Shown: positions 33,555 to 42,784, counted from the stretch's first letter. The stretch is DNA of 64,000 nucleotides from Brevibacillus thermoruber 423 (GCF_000454065.1 NZ_KE695652.1:85291-149290), one strand, 5' to 3'. Numbers and translations are program-made. Notes: generated by a model not told the origin, from the letters alone.

Positions 33555-34412
33555 AGCCGATGTGTAAAGTTGGTTATGTACCTGCGGAAGCCAGCTACGC
33601 TAACAACACTGATGGCACTGCGACGATCAAGTTTACAACTGGTTCTAACCTGGATCTTACTAAGACCTATAAAGTTAAAACCAACTCCACAGTATCTGGT
33701 ACCAAAGACATCACTGGCATTCTGTTAGCAGCTAACTCCGTATTCGCTGCGGTTCAAAACCAAATTGCACCAACTGTTAAGGGTGTCAGCGTACGCGAAG
33801 ATAACAAGATTCGCGTAGTGTTTGATAAAGCAATGGGTCTGGTTGCTCCTTCCGACTTCCGTGTAACGGTTGGTTCTAGCACTCAAACGACTACATGTGT
33901 AACGCCAATTAACTCTACAGTATTTGATTTGACACTTGGTACCGCAATCGATGTAAATGCTACACCAAGCATCACCACTGCAGTTAACCCGCAATCTGAA
34001 GATACTTTCGGAGCTAAGCAGGGTGCAATCACCAATGCAATCACAGCAGATAACTTCAAAGTGAACACCGTTCGTCTGGACCAAGGTGCGGCTGTTGCAG
34101 TAGCTGGTGATGAGACAATTACTATCACTTTCAATGACAGTTTGGATGCTGACAGCATTAAGACTGGCTGGACTGGTGCCGCTGCAACAACTGCTTCTGT
34201 GTTCTTGATGATTCCAACGAGACAATTACATTGCCGGGTGTTGGTGTACTGACCTTCGACTCGAACGTTGTCGCTCAGGATGCAACACTTACGAATGCTG
34301 AGTACACTCTCGATGGCAATAAGCTGGTAGTTAAGTTGGTTTTACAGCAGCCAATGTAAACAGTAAAAAGCCAAGCAATCTCGCTGAATTACTTTTAGGA
34401 TCAACCTCCTAG
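33555..34412 (+). pseudogene. S-layer / surface-protein gene fragment, frameshifted
   Basis: An open frame gives YVPAEASYANNTDGTATIKF, then LLAANSVFAAVQNQIAPTVK, then GVSVREDNKIRVVFDKAMGL, then VAPSDFRVTVGSSTQ: Ig-like repeats as in Brevibacillus-type S-layer proteins. Near 34200 one base is missing and the sequence continues as VLDDSNETITLPGVGVLTFD. A second shift near 34338 restores GFTAANVNSKKPSNLAELLL, ending at TAG 34410. The N-terminus, signal peptide and S-layer homology motifs are absent. Thr/Ala-rich composition differs from its neighbours. A relic, possibly brought in by recombination. Confidence 0.75.
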
Positions 34413-34554
34413 AAACCGGAATCTAGTTAAGTCAAGTAAACAAGCCAATACTTAAAAACTGAAAATTATAAAAATGTAGTTAAACATGGCTTTTAGCCTA
34501 ATAATTTAGTCCTAGATTACCAATAACACCAGTAAACGTTCGTATTTTTATTTT

Positions 34555-34590
34555 CCCCTTAGCTCGTACCTGAGGGGGATTTTCTTTTTT
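34555..34590 (+). terminator. terminator after the S-layer relic
   Basis: CCCCTTAG and CTGAGGGG pair (one G-U) and are followed by TTTTCTTTTTT. Confidence 0.8.
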
Positions 34591-34767
34591 GCGTAACAGC
34601 TCAAAATTCAAACGTATATTATTTCCCTGATCCCACACCCGAAGGGAGACAAAAACCGACTTTCGTCCACTCCAACACTTTCAAAACAATTACATAAACG
34701 TCAACATCAACGCTAACGTATACGTAGGTGTTGACGAAACCAAAACATCAGAGCAGGAGTGGAAGAA

Positions 34768-34857
34768 ATGAACGACACGAAATCAATCCTTGCTAGAGTA
34801 CTTGCCCAGCAGGAAGCAAGAAAGGCCGCACAAGCAGCCGAAAACCAACAGCAGTGA
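34768..34857 (+). CDS. possible 29-aa peptide
   Basis: ATG 34768 follows GGAGTGG at a good distance. The product MNDTKSILARVLAQQEARKA, then AQAAENQQQ, is one Ala/Gln-rich amphipathic helix. The rest of 34413-35060 shows no other convincing gene. Function unknown; it may be the beginning of a once longer gene. Confidence 0.25.
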   Translation: MNDTKSILARVLAQQEARKAAQAAENQQQ

Positions 34858-35060
34858 GCTTCCACAGAGAGAGCAAATGGAGTACCTCTCAAGGCAGTAG
34901 AGCAATAAATCCAAGAGAGGAGGAACCATGCGCCGAAATCGACGGAAGACCAACAAACCACGGCTTTGAGGGAAAGCCACGTCAAACCAACAAGGCTGAA
35001 GGGACAGACAAAGTTGGCAAACCGGAGACCGTACTTCTACCGTCACAGCGGCTGTCTTCG

Positions 35061-35324
35061 ATGAAGATTCCGAAGAGACAAGCCCCGTTCGAGAAACGGT
35101 ACAGAAGGGTCACGACGTACCTGGAGAACGGCGTGTACGACAAGGTGCAGCAGCTGTACGAGTCGGGGAGATCGACCGGATTAGCAACCTGGTCAACACG
35201 GCTTGTCAGGCTGTACCTCATGAAGCACTACGGGTACGGCAGAAAAGAGCAGCCCGAAATCCCTCGCAAAACTACCACCTTGAGGGCTGCTTGTAGCTTA
35301 TCAAGAATACTAAAGGGGCAATAA
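35061..35324 (+). pseudogene. ribbon-helix-helix-like gene, copy 1 (compensated frameshifts)
   Basis: MKIPKRQAPFEKRYRRVTTY, then LENGVYDKVQQLYES is followed by a segment that makes sense only in the +1 frame (GEIDRISNLVNTA), then RLYLMKHYGYGRKEQPE back in the first frame. One G is missing near 35165 and one T is extra near 35203. The repaired version, VTTYLENGVYDKVQQLYESG, then EIDRISNLVNTAVRLYLMKH, has the strand-helix-helix pattern of RHH DNA-binding proteins. The frame as it stands stays open but with about 13 scrambled residues. A second copy is at 36829-37015. Confidence 0.6.
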
Positions 35325-35332
35325 ATCCGTTC

Positions 35333-35361
35333 TTGAATGGCTAGCAGTCTAATGTTACAAT
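35333..35361 (+). promoter_or_regulatory. promoter of the beta-propeller gene
   Basis: TTGAAT (35333-35338) and TACAAT (35356-35361) are separated by 17 bases, 36 bases before the start codon. Confidence 0.6.
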
Positions 35362-35396
35362 TTTCTGTATTGTACATTTTTTACAGGGGGTTGAGT

Positions 35397-36767
35397 ATGT
35401 ACGGGATTTTTCACAGAGTGGGCGTAACCCTGCTTTTACTGATGATGTTTGTGATAGGGATACCGGGACAGTCTTCAGCAGATACGAATGTAAAATCTTT
35501 CGACAACTACAAGCAGGTTTGGAGCTTCTCAACAGGAACGAGCCCTTATGCCGCTACACCCCAGATACTGGAGGCGCGAATGGATGGGAGTGTATTGTAT
35601 GGCCTGGCGAATACGGATGGACACTTCTTTGAGATTGGCTTGCGAAATGCCAGTGGGAAGATACTTTGGAAGCGGAGCGACGTCTATATTTATGAATACC
35701 GTCTAAACCAGTCATACGTGGTTGCTCTCGCCTTCACTCCAACGAAAGATTACCGGCAAGATAGCATACTTGTCATCAGAAAGTCTGACGGAAAGATCGT
35801 AAAGAGCTTCTCTTTAGAACCTTATGGTATCATCATCACCCCATACAACGTGTTCGAACTTGATCAGCAAAACCGTATTTATATTCCGGTGGACAATCGG
35901 TTACTGGCGCTTGATGTGACCGGACGAAAATTATGGGAGGTACGCTCGGACAACCCGAATGTTGCCTATCATCGTCCGATCATACTGGATGGAGAACGTC
36001 TGGTTACCTGGACCGACTGTAGTGGTTATGGGGTCTGCTCAGAGGACATGTATCGGTTCATGATGCTGTCAACAAGAACAGGCCAAGCCTATTGGGCAAT
36101 CAATCAGCATGTGAACACTGACTTTCCCATCGTACAGAAAGATCGAATCATCGTAGAAAACAGCTCTGGATGTTTCGCCTTTCGTTTGGATAGCGGAGAA
36201 CTCCTTTGGCGTTTCCACGAAAACGGAAGTGTGGAACCCGAAGGTATTGATCCGGAAGGGAGAATTTATATTAGCGAAATAGAACCGGATCACCAAGGAC
36301 ATGCGATCACAAGGAAAGTTCTTTCGTTGGACCGAAATGGCGCACTATTATGGAGTACAAACATAAATCTGCCTTCTTTTACCATTCGCGGTGTATCGGC
36401 AAACGGAAAAATTGTCTATGCGGATTCGGATTACGGTGTGTATTACATGGATCGGGCATCAGGAAAAATACTGGCCTCCATCCCCTATTATCGTGCTCCG
36501 GGTAGCAAGGTCCCCACAGGCCCCATTGCGAAAAGCTTTGGGAACAGCCTGCTCTTTACTGAAGAATGGTATCAGTCCAAGGGAGATTGGTTTAGAACCA
36601 TGTGGAATGTTCGGTTGCAGGTATATACCAAGCTCGGGAAAAAGGTTGGAGGAATTACCTTTACAAATCGTGGGCCAGTGTACGATGCCTACGTTGGTCC
36701 GGATTTCCGATTGTATGTAACAGATTCTCATTCAATAAAAGCATTTGCCCCGGTCACCATGAAGTGA
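35397..36767 (+). CDS. secreted PQQ-type beta-propeller protein
   Basis: A 456-aa protein with a Sec signal peptide (MYGIFHRVGVTLLLLMMFVI, then GIPGQSSADTN, likely cut after SSA). It then has repeated W-strand blades of the PQQ/quinoprotein type: ASGKILWKRSDVYIY, VTGRKLWEVRSDN, DSGELLWRFHENGS, NGALLWSTNINLP, ASGKILASIPYY. ATG 35397 follows AGGGGG at eight bases. No enzyme motif is visible, so it is probably a scaffold or binding protein outside the membrane. It sits between the two decayed RHH-like copies, as if the three once formed a duplicated block. Confidence 0.75.
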   Translation: MYGIFHRVGVTLLLLMMFVIGIPGQSSADTNVKSFDNYKQVWSFSTGTSPYAATPQILEARMDGSVLYGLANTDGHFFEIGLRNASGKILWKRSDVYIYEYRLNQSYVVALAFTPTKDYRQDSILVIRKSDGKIVKSFSLEPYGIIITPYNVFELDQQNRIYIPVDNRLLALDVTGRKLWEVRSDNPNVAYHRPIILDGERLVTWTDCSGYGVCSEDMYRFMMLSTRTGQAYWAINQHVNTDFPIVQKDRIIVENSSGCFAFRLDSGELLWRFHENGSVEPEGIDPEGRIYISEIEPDHQGHAITRKVLSLDRNGALLWSTNINLPSFTIRGVSANGKIVYADSDYGVYYMDRASGKILASIPYYRAPGSKVPTGPIAKSFGNSLLFTEEWYQSKGDWFRTMWNVRLQVYTKLGKKVGGITFTNRGPVYDAYVGPDFRLYVTDSHSIKAFAPVTMK

Positions 36768-36828
36768 GGGGGATAGGTGTTTGTCGCCATTTAAGAAATG
36801 TCGAAAGGGTCTACCACAGTCTCCGACC

Positions 36829-37015
36829 AAGATCCCGAAGAGACAAGCCCCGATCGACAAGAGGTGCCGAAGAGTCACTACCTACCTGGAGAATGGCGTC
36901 TACGACAAGGTGCAGCCGCTGTACGAGTTGGAGAGATCGATCGGAGCATCAACCTGGTCAACACGGCGGTCAAACTGTACCTGATAAACACTACGATTAC
37001 AGCAGCAAAGAGTAG
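36829..37015 (+). pseudogene. ribbon-helix-helix-like gene, copy 2 (decayed)
   Basis: DNA from AAGATCCCGAAGAGACAAGC onward repeats copy 1 (35064-35250) with many substitutions. One frame gives RVTTYLENGVYDKVQPLYEL and the next continues GEIDRSINLVNTAVKLYLI. A single shift near 36935 separates them, and there is no start codon or ribosome site. Confidence 0.6.
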
Positions 37016-37077
37016 CCCGAAATCCCGCGCAGAACGTCCTGTGCGCGGACAAAAACGAAAAAGTGATGCAACTCACA

Positions 37078-37110
37078 GCCCTACGTCCCTGAGCGGATGT
37101 AGGGCCTTTT
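37078..37110 (+). terminator. hairpin terminator
   Basis: GCCCTAC (37078-37084) pairs with GTAGGGC (37099-37105), extended by a GTCC/GGAT pairing, followed by TTTT. It would end transcripts from the beta-propeller gene and RHH relic. Confidence 0.7.
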
Positions 37111-37297
37111 GCGTTCTACCGGAGATGTAAAAACAAAAATCAAACTCTATTAATCTATCTTTGGTCACAAAATGGTCACACACTCTAGAAAAACGTGGGA
37201 AACTAACGGAAACTATCAAACTAGCAAATGCCCGAAAACCCTTGATACAAGTGGATTTTCGGGAACTCCCGGAAACATGCGGAAATGGCTCTATGAA

Positions 37298-37380
37298 TCT
37301 TGAGAGGATGGGAGTCGCTGTTCGAACCCTGTCTGGATCACCATAAGAAGCTGAAACCCTTGAGAAATCAAGGGTTTTTT
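37298..37380 (+). repeat. decayed tRNA-Val 3' end plus terminator (candidate attachment-site copy)
   Basis: CTTGAGAGGATGGGAGTCGC, then TGTTCGAACCCTGTC, then TGGATCACCATA matches 2893-2940 of tRNA-Val with several substitutions and one deletion in the T-arm. It is followed by the same hairpin AAACCCTTGA-GAAA-TCAAGGGTTT plus T run (37354-37380) as after the real tRNA. The 5' half is absent, so it is not a functional tRNA. The most economical reading is the far end of an element integrated at tRNA-Val. Confidence 0.7.
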
Positions 37381-37707
37381 GATTTCCCATTTTGTGGGCT
37401 GGTTCAAAATGGGAGTGGAAACGTCTTCGGAAGAATCAGCTTAAAGAACAGGGACAGCCTGCGAGGAACAAATCCTCCGGCGCCCGGACGAGAACGTTAA
37501 AGAGTTCCGTCCAGCCGGCCGCAGCGCAAAATTTGTGAAGATCAAAGCCAGCCAGAAGGCGAAGAGACGGCTCAGAAAGCTGTCACTCGCCGAGGTTGGT
37601 TTTTCGGGGGAAGGTGAGTTTTTTTAAAAACAGAAAATAAAAAATATTCGAAACTTAATCCCTTTACATTCGTATCCCATAAGGATCACAGAAAGAGGGA
37701 GGCAGAC
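37381..37707. other. intergenic stretch, no feature seen
   Basis: About 330 bases between the att-like repeat and the prohibitin gene contain no convincing gene. Confidence 0.4.
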
Positions 37708-38541
37708 ATGGACGAGAAGAACGTAATCAAATTGAGTCCGTTGCGACCCGTCGTCGGCAAGGCGATCATCACGATCATCGTCGTTGCGCTTGCGGCACTC
37801 ATCGCGTTTCAATCATTTACCATCATCAGCGCAGGGCATCGCGGGGTTGTGCTTCAATTGGGGGCCGTTCAGCCAAAGGTGTTGGATGAGGGGCTTCATT
37901 TCAAGATTCCCTTTATCCAAACCGTTATCCCCATGGAAGTACGAGTGCAAAAATCAGAGACCAGTCAAACGTCAGCCTCGCGCGACTTGCAAACGGTATC
38001 CACCACTATCGCGGTAAACCATCATCTGGATGCCAACAACGTAAACAAGTTGTATCAGCAGGTGGGGTTTGAGTACGGAAGCCGGATTGTCGACCCGGCC
38101 ATTGCAGAAGCCTTGAAAGCGGTCACGGCCCAATATACAGCGGAAGAATTGGTCTCAAAACGATCGGAAGTGAGTACCAAGGTAAAAGAGGTCCTGGCCC
38201 AAAAACTGTCCGCCTATCATATCATCCTGGACGAAATCAACATCCGCGAGTTCATGTTCAGTGAAGAGTTTAACCGTGCCATTGAAGCCAAACAGGTGGC
38301 CGAGCAGCAGGCGCTCAAGTCCAAACTCGACCTGGAACGGATCAAGATTGAAAAGGAACAGGAAATCACCAAAGCACAAGCCCAGGCAGAAGCATTACGG
38401 CTGCAAAAACAAGAAGTCACGCCGGAATTGATTCAGCTCAGGCAGATTGAAGCGCAGTTAGAGGCCATTCGCCGTTGGGACGGGAAATTGCCAAATGTGA
38501 CGGGCGGGGCCACTCCGTTTATTCAAGTGGAAAACAAGTAA
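37708..38541 (+). CDS. prohibitin / SPFH-domain membrane protein
   Basis: A 277-aa protein; ATG 37708 follows GAGGGAGG. One N-terminal transmembrane helix (AIITIIVVALAALIAFQSFT), then the prohibitin-type SPFH domain (IISAGHRGVVLQLGAVQPKV, then LDEGLHFKIPFIQTVIPMEV), then a long coiled coil (IEAKQVAEQQALKSKLDLER, then IKIEKEQEITKAQAQAEALR). These proteins assemble large rings on the membrane and often restrain FtsH-type proteases or organise membrane domains. Its own terminator follows. It lies just outside the island boundary. Confidence 0.88.
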   Translation: MDEKNVIKLSPLRPVVGKAIITIIVVALAALIAFQSFTIISAGHRGVVLQLGAVQPKVLDEGLHFKIPFIQTVIPMEVRVQKSETSQTSASRDLQTVSTTIAVNHHLDANNVNKLYQQVGFEYGSRIVDPAIAEALKAVTAQYTAEELVSKRSEVSTKVKEVLAQKLSAYHIILDEINIREFMFSEEFNRAIEAKQVAEQQALKSKLDLERIKIEKEQEITKAQAQAEALRLQKQEVTPELIQLRQIEAQLEAIRRWDGKLPNVTGGATPFIQVENK

Positions 38542-38578
38542 GGGGATGGTGCCCGGCATCTCCCCGGCCCCTCGTAAG

Positions 38579-38611
38579 GAAAACCGTAGGTGAAGCCATC
38601 TACGGTTTTTT
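38579..38611 (+). terminator. terminator after the prohibitin gene
   Basis: AAAACCGTAG and CTACGGTTTT pair perfectly, followed by TT. Confidence 0.88.
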
Positions 38612-38731
38612 CATGGCCGGCTGACTTAAATATAACGGGGGAACGAATCACCATTTGTGTGGATCGCAGGAACATGGCTGGATGATGTGTTCGCTAACGT
38701 TACCTTGTATTGTGTGAAACAAGACGGTGCT

Positions 38732-38781
38732 GTCGTCATCCTCATGGTATGTAACAATATCACGATCCCGCTCTTTTTCAT
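38732..38781 (-). pseudogene. IS21 istA 5'-end remnant
   Basis: A minus-strand stretch starting at CAT 38779-38781 reads MKKSGIVILLHTMRMTT and matches the start of the second IstA (MLRSGIVISLHTMRAEG). The DNA match around CTCATGGTATGTAACAATAT is strong, then ends abruptly. The rest of 38612-39134 shows nothing I can name. Confidence 0.6.
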
Positions 38782-39134
38782 ATGCCTCTGCTGCTTGTCT
38801 GCAGAATCAGTGACGGTTGGCCGGACAGCAACGCGAGTCTTATGTGCCGGACAGTCCGCTTCTGAAAAACGCTCTGCCTGAACAACACCTGATGGCCGGA
38901 CTGAAAGGCGGGCGGAGGGATATCACGCCGTACCGCATCAGGATGAACAACGACCGGCACCACCTGAAAAGAGCAGGCGATTGGCGCAGTATGTCTCAAG
39001 AACAGATTGGTCAAGCTTGCTGGTACCCGCAACGGCAAATGTACACCTGAGGAACCCTGGAACAGCGAAATAGCCGGCCAAACTCTGGGCGAGTCGAAAT
39101 CGGCTGTGTGCCGTTTGCCTGTTTTGGTTGGGGA

Positions 39135-39346
39135 CTAGTCTACCGCTTCCAGTTCTTCACAGGGGAAGAGCTCTCTTTGTTCCATGAGAGCAATCATCTC
39201 GTCAGACATCCAGCAAAGACACACCGTGAAATCCTCTACGCGCATGATGACGCTGTCTTTTCCATCGTGAAACTGAAAACTCCACAATTGAGGCATATCC
39301 CCTTCAAAAGCGTTCTGCTGGAATTTGTAAAGAACCTCATCGCTTT
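39135..39346 (-). pseudogene. C-terminal gene fragment, unknown
   Basis: An open minus-strand frame of about 70 codons ends at TAG 39135-39137. It reads SDEVLYKFQQNAFEGDMPQL, then WSFQFHDGKDSVIMRVEDFT, then VCLCWMSDEMIALMEQRELF. The composition looks like real protein, but an in-frame TAA precedes it and there is no start with a ribosome site. Probably the tail of a deleted gene. Confidence 0.3.
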
Positions 39347-39522
39347 ACGGTGAGATTTTCTGTTGAGTAAGGAGGCAGTTCTCCCCAGACGTGTAAACCA
39401 CCTGCCGCACAACATGGCTGCCCGCCAACCATATGCGGACTGCGTGACATGGTTGGATGAAAGTCGACAAGGGGATCAAACCAGCAAAAGACCCGGCTAC
39501 GTACCAAGTCTTTTGCTGCAGA

Positions 39523-40554
39523 TCAGTATTTGTCCACAACGGCTCCCAAGACAGCAGCTTTTACATACGGCTGTCCCTGCAAGGCTTTCAGGCTGTCGGG
39601 GCTTCCCGTGACCACGACCCCCAGTATTTTGACGTCGCGTTCGGTTGGCTTTTCTTTGCCGCCTTTGAGGTAATCGTAGATTTTTTTGTACTCGGCGTAA
39701 TATTTTTTTCCGTAGGTCAAGCCGTTTTCAAGCGAGCGCAAGAAATCTTTTTCAGTCCCCTGTCCCTCTTCGCTATCGCTCATGTTCGCATCAAAGCCGT
39801 AAACGTCACGCGCCGAATCGGGAGCAGGAGGAGTAACCCGTTCCACCTGCTTGATGGAACCGTCGGGCATTTTCTGCTCCTCGACGACTGTTTTGGGGGT
39901 GTATGCTTCCTTGTCGTAATACGTGTCGACCCAGTACCAGACGGGATGCACCCCTTCCGGCAGCATGGCGTTGATTTGGGCAGCGGTGTAACTCTTGTCG
40001 AAGGAAATCGCCATTTCCACGTATCTTCCACTTCCGATTTCATTCAGAGACGCCAGATCGTTCAGGTAGTGTCCGTAGTCGATGCCGGGCAGGTAAAACA
40101 GCATCTCCCGTTGGCCCGTTTGCGGATTGAACGGTCGTTGATAATGGAAATCCTTCATGGCCGGATCGGGAAGCTGGATCGACGAATAATTTCCCGGTAG
40201 CCTGGAAACGCTGCCCAGGGCGTTGAACTCGAACGTTTCCTGGTTCCACGCCACGGGAATCCCTTCGACCAGCTTGTATGTCTGGTACTCAAGCGTGCCA
40301 CTGAAGAGACCGAAGTTGATCCGATAGCCGGCTTCGTGTACATTGGGACCGCTGATCTGTTTGAATAACGCAATGTCGCGCAAGGCATCATCGGCGCTTT
40401 TGCCGAGCAACTGCCTGCTTCCCAAAAAACCGCCGGCCAGCACCAGCAGCGAAACTACCAGCGAGATCCCGATATTTCGAAAAAGCGTTGCGCGTCTCGC
40501 TTTTTTCACAAGCGACGTCACCGTTCCGTCCTGGATGAATGCTTTGTCGTTCAC
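39523..40554 (-). CDS. membrane anti-sigma factor (Sigma_reg_N / Sigma_reg_C type)
   Basis: A 343-aa protein; GTG 40554 overlaps the sigma-factor stop as GTGA and has AGGAGGG seven bases upstream. A short cytoplasmic N-terminus (AFIQDGTVTSLVKKARRATL) is followed by one transmembrane helix (FRNIGISLVVSLLVLAGGFL, about residues 25-45) and a large extracytoplasmic domain ending VDKY. This is the architecture of the sigma factor regulator N/C family, which holds its ECF sigma factor at the membrane until a signal arrives. The inducing signal cannot be deduced. Confidence 0.85.
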   Translation of the reverse strand: MNDKAFIQDGTVTSLVKKARRATLFRNIGISLVVSLLVLAGGFLGSRQLLGKSADDALRDIALFKQISGPNVHEAGYRINFGLFSGTLEYQTYKLVEGIPVAWNQETFEFNALGSVSRLPGNYSSIQLPDPAMKDFHYQRPFNPQTGQREMLFYLPGIDYGHYLNDLASLNEIGSGRYVEMAISFDKSYTAAQINAMLPEGVHPVWYWVDTYYDKEAYTPKTVVEEQKMPDGSIKQVERVTPPAPDSARDVYGFDANMSDSEEGQGTEKDFLRSLENGLTYGKKYYAEYKKIYDYLKGGKEKPTERDVKILGVVVTGSPDSLKALQGQPYVKAAVLGAVVDKY

Positions 40555-41039
40555 GATTCGTCCCTCCTGTATTTTTTCTGAAATTGTTTTCTCGCCCGAA
40601 ACAGATAGGTCTTCACCAACTCCATTTTGACGCCGAGCAGCCCCGCGATTTCCTGGTAGGAGAGATCCAGCTCGTATTTCATGATCAGGAGCTGCTTGTG
40701 AAACGGCGGCAATTCGTTCAGGACTCGTTCGATTTCTTCCTGGTTCTCTTTTTGCAGAACCAATGCTTCGGGGGTTTCGGCATCTTCGACGATCACGGAG
40801 TCGATGGGAATCTGGATGCGCTTTCTCTTCCGGCACAGATCGTAATATCGATTCAACGCGACTTTGAACAGCCATGCGAAGAACTTCTCCGGATCAATCG
40901 AATCAATGTACAGCAGCCCTTTATAGACGGCATCCTGCACAATGTCTTCCGCGTCGTTCCGGTCGGCTCCGAGACGGATCAGATAGCGCTTGATTTGCTC
41001 CATCTTTTCTTCCAATAGTGGCTGCATCTCATTGTCCAT
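40551..41039 (-). CDS. ECF RNA polymerase sigma factor
   Basis: A 162-aa sigma-70 family protein. Region 2 contains GADRNDAEDIVQDAVYKGLL and FFAWLFKVALNRYYDLCRKR; region 4 contains RVLNELPPFHKQLLIMKYEL, then DLSYQEIAGLLGVKMELVKT, a helix-turn-helix for the -35. ATG 41039 has a perfect AAAGGAGG six bases upstream. It forms a two-gene unit with the overlapping anti-sigma gene and probably drives its own promoter, as most ECF factors do. Confidence 0.9.
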   Translation of the reverse strand: MDNEMQPLLEEKMEQIKRYLIRLGADRNDAEDIVQDAVYKGLLYIDSIDPEKFFAWLFKVALNRYYDLCRKRKRIQIPIDSVIVEDAETPEALVLQKENQEEIERVLNELPPFHKQLLIMKYELDLSYQEIAGLLGVKMELVKTYLFRARKQFQKKYRRDES

Positions 41040-41264
41040 TTTCAACCTCCTTTCACTTACAACGACGATTGAACAGAACATATGTATACAGGCAAACAAA
41101 AAATTCGGATGCGGTCCCGTGCCGGCGGGCGCACTCTTCGCTGCGAGAATGACTGCACGATGACAAGTGGCGAAAATCAAAAAGCAGTCGAAACGGAACC
41201 GTACCGTTTCAGACTGCTTTCGCGGAAGTTTCCTGTTAGTTATCCTTCACGCGTTTGATCTGCT

Positions 41265-41835
41265 TCATGGGAGAGAGCGGCTGGTTCCCGGCATCCTTTC
41301 ATACGACGTCTTGTTTACATCGCGCTGTTTGTCAAGCGGTTCATCCAGAAAGCGAAAGAAAGGGGACACCATTCCGATTAGGGCCATCGTCGAAATCAAA
41401 ACGCCAATCAGCAGATAGAGGGGCCGTACTCCCCACCATTCACTTAGAGAACTACCTGCAAGAACTCCCAAGGGCATTGCACTGCGAATGATAAATAACC
41501 GAACGGAAAACACGCTCCCCATGACCTCATTCGGTACCGTTTGCTGATACAGGCTTGTACTGTACACATGAAAAAAGGGCATGGCCATGCCGGCGATCGT
41601 TTCGGTAAGGATGGCCCATTCGATATGGGGATTGATCCCGAGTGCCATGAATGTCAGCCCGCCGATCAACAAAGAACCGATCATGACCATCCTTCGGTTC
41701 CCCGTCTGAATCTGTATTCTTCCGACAAGCATGGAACCCAGTACGTATCCAAGGGGAAAACTCGCCATAACGTAACCATATTCCGCGTAACTGCCATGCA
41801 GTTCTTCCGTCACTAAGAGGCGATCAGGAATGCCA
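41265..41835 (-). pseudogene. MFS transporter, C-terminal fragment
   Basis: The minus-strand frame encodes the last six or so transmembrane segments of a major facilitator (YAEYGYVMASFPLGYVLGSM, then MVMIGSLLIGGLTFMALGIN, then SVRLFIIRSAMPLGVLAGSS), ending at 41265. At about 41835 the sequence switches abruptly to plus-strand iolC, so the first half is missing. The longer open frame upstream is antisense to iolC and is not protein-like. Confidence 0.8.
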
Positions 41836-42422
41836 AAGCGATCTTGATCTCCGGTACGGCGCTGGCGAAAAGCCCGTCGCGTGAAGCGGTGTTTCTCGCC
41901 CTGGACTACGCGAGAAGGCACGGCGTCGTGACGTTTTTTGATCTCGACTACCGTCCGTACACGTGGACCTCTCCGGAAGAAACGGCGATCTACTACAAGC
42001 TGGCCGCCGAAAAGTGCGACGTCATTTTCGGCACCCGGGAAGAATTCGACAGGATGGAGCGCTTCGATCGCAACAACCGTCACGATGACGCCGTCACGGC
42101 GAGAAGGTGGTTTGACTGCCGGGCCAAGATCGTCTTGATCAAACACGGAAAAGACGGCTCCATCGCGTACACCAACGACGGCCAGTGTTTTGCAGGGACG
42201 ATTTTTCCGGCGAAGGTGGTCAAGACGTTTGGGGCGGGAGACGCCTATGCAGCCGCTGTGATCTACGGGCTGATGCAGGGATGGGACATTCCAAAAGCAA
42301 TGGAATACGGCGCTGCCGCCGCCGCGATTGTCATTTCCTCCCACAGCTGCTCGGAGGCGATGCCGACGGTGGAGCAGATCGAACGCTATATCCGGAAGTG
42401 CCGGAGCGGGGAAGGAGAATGA
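41836..42422 (+). pseudogene. iolC fragment (5-dehydro-2-deoxygluconokinase, C-terminal part)
   Basis: Encodes the C-terminal 190 residues of a PfkB-family kinase: SGTALAKSPSREAVFLALDY, then VVTFFDLDYRPYTWTSPEET, and the catalytic TFGAGDAYAAAVIYGL. The best match in memory is IolC of myo-inositol catabolism. The N-terminal substrate-binding lid is missing at the junction with the MFS fragment. It is followed four bases later by iolJ, the expected neighbour. Confidence 0.8.
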
Positions 42423-42425
42423 GGC

Positions 42426-42783
42426 ATGCTTTTGGTTTCCATGAAACAGATGCTGCAGCATGCGCTGGACGAACACTATGCCGTTGGTCATTTCAACCTG
42501 AACAACCTGGAATTCACGCAAGCGATCCTGCAGGCTGCGGAAGAGGAGCGATCCCCTGTCATTCTGGCCGTGAGTCCCGGATGTCCAGACAGCCATCTCC
42601 TTGGGGACGGCCAAAATCAACGTGAACACCGAGAATCAGATGGCTTGTACTGAAGCGATTCGCCGTGCCCTGGAAGACGATCCGAAGCTGTACGATCCGC
42701 GAATCTATCTGGGGCGGGCAAGAGAGGCAGTCAGGGAGACGGTGAAGCGGAACATGCGCGCATTCGGGTCTTCGGGAAAAGCG
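42426..42783 (+). pseudogene. iolJ relic (class II aldolase) with internal deletion
   Basis: The first 55 codons are a class II fructose-bisphosphate-type aldolase N-terminus ([20 protein letters not shown], then [20 protein letters not shown]). After about 42592 the sequence jumps, in another frame, to the C-terminus ([20 protein letters not shown], then YDPRIYLGRAREAVRETVKR). The catalytic zinc-binding centre is gone. IolJ cleaves 6-phospho-5-dehydro-2-deoxygluconate in inositol degradation. Confidence 0.8.
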
Positions 42784-42784
42784 G

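Noticed and set aside
37161..37346. 61-aa plus-strand frame next to the att-like repeat
   Set aside because: It reads into the decayed tRNA remnant and has no ribosome site or family.
39345..39539. 64-aa minus-strand frame beside the anti-sigma gene
   Set aside because: No ribosome site and no recognisable family; it may be debris, so it is not listed as a gene.
41840..42629. N-terminal part of a 454-aa minus-strand frame ending in MFS sequence
   Set aside because: It is antisense to the iolC and iolJ fragments and low in protein character; only the part below 41835 is MFS.
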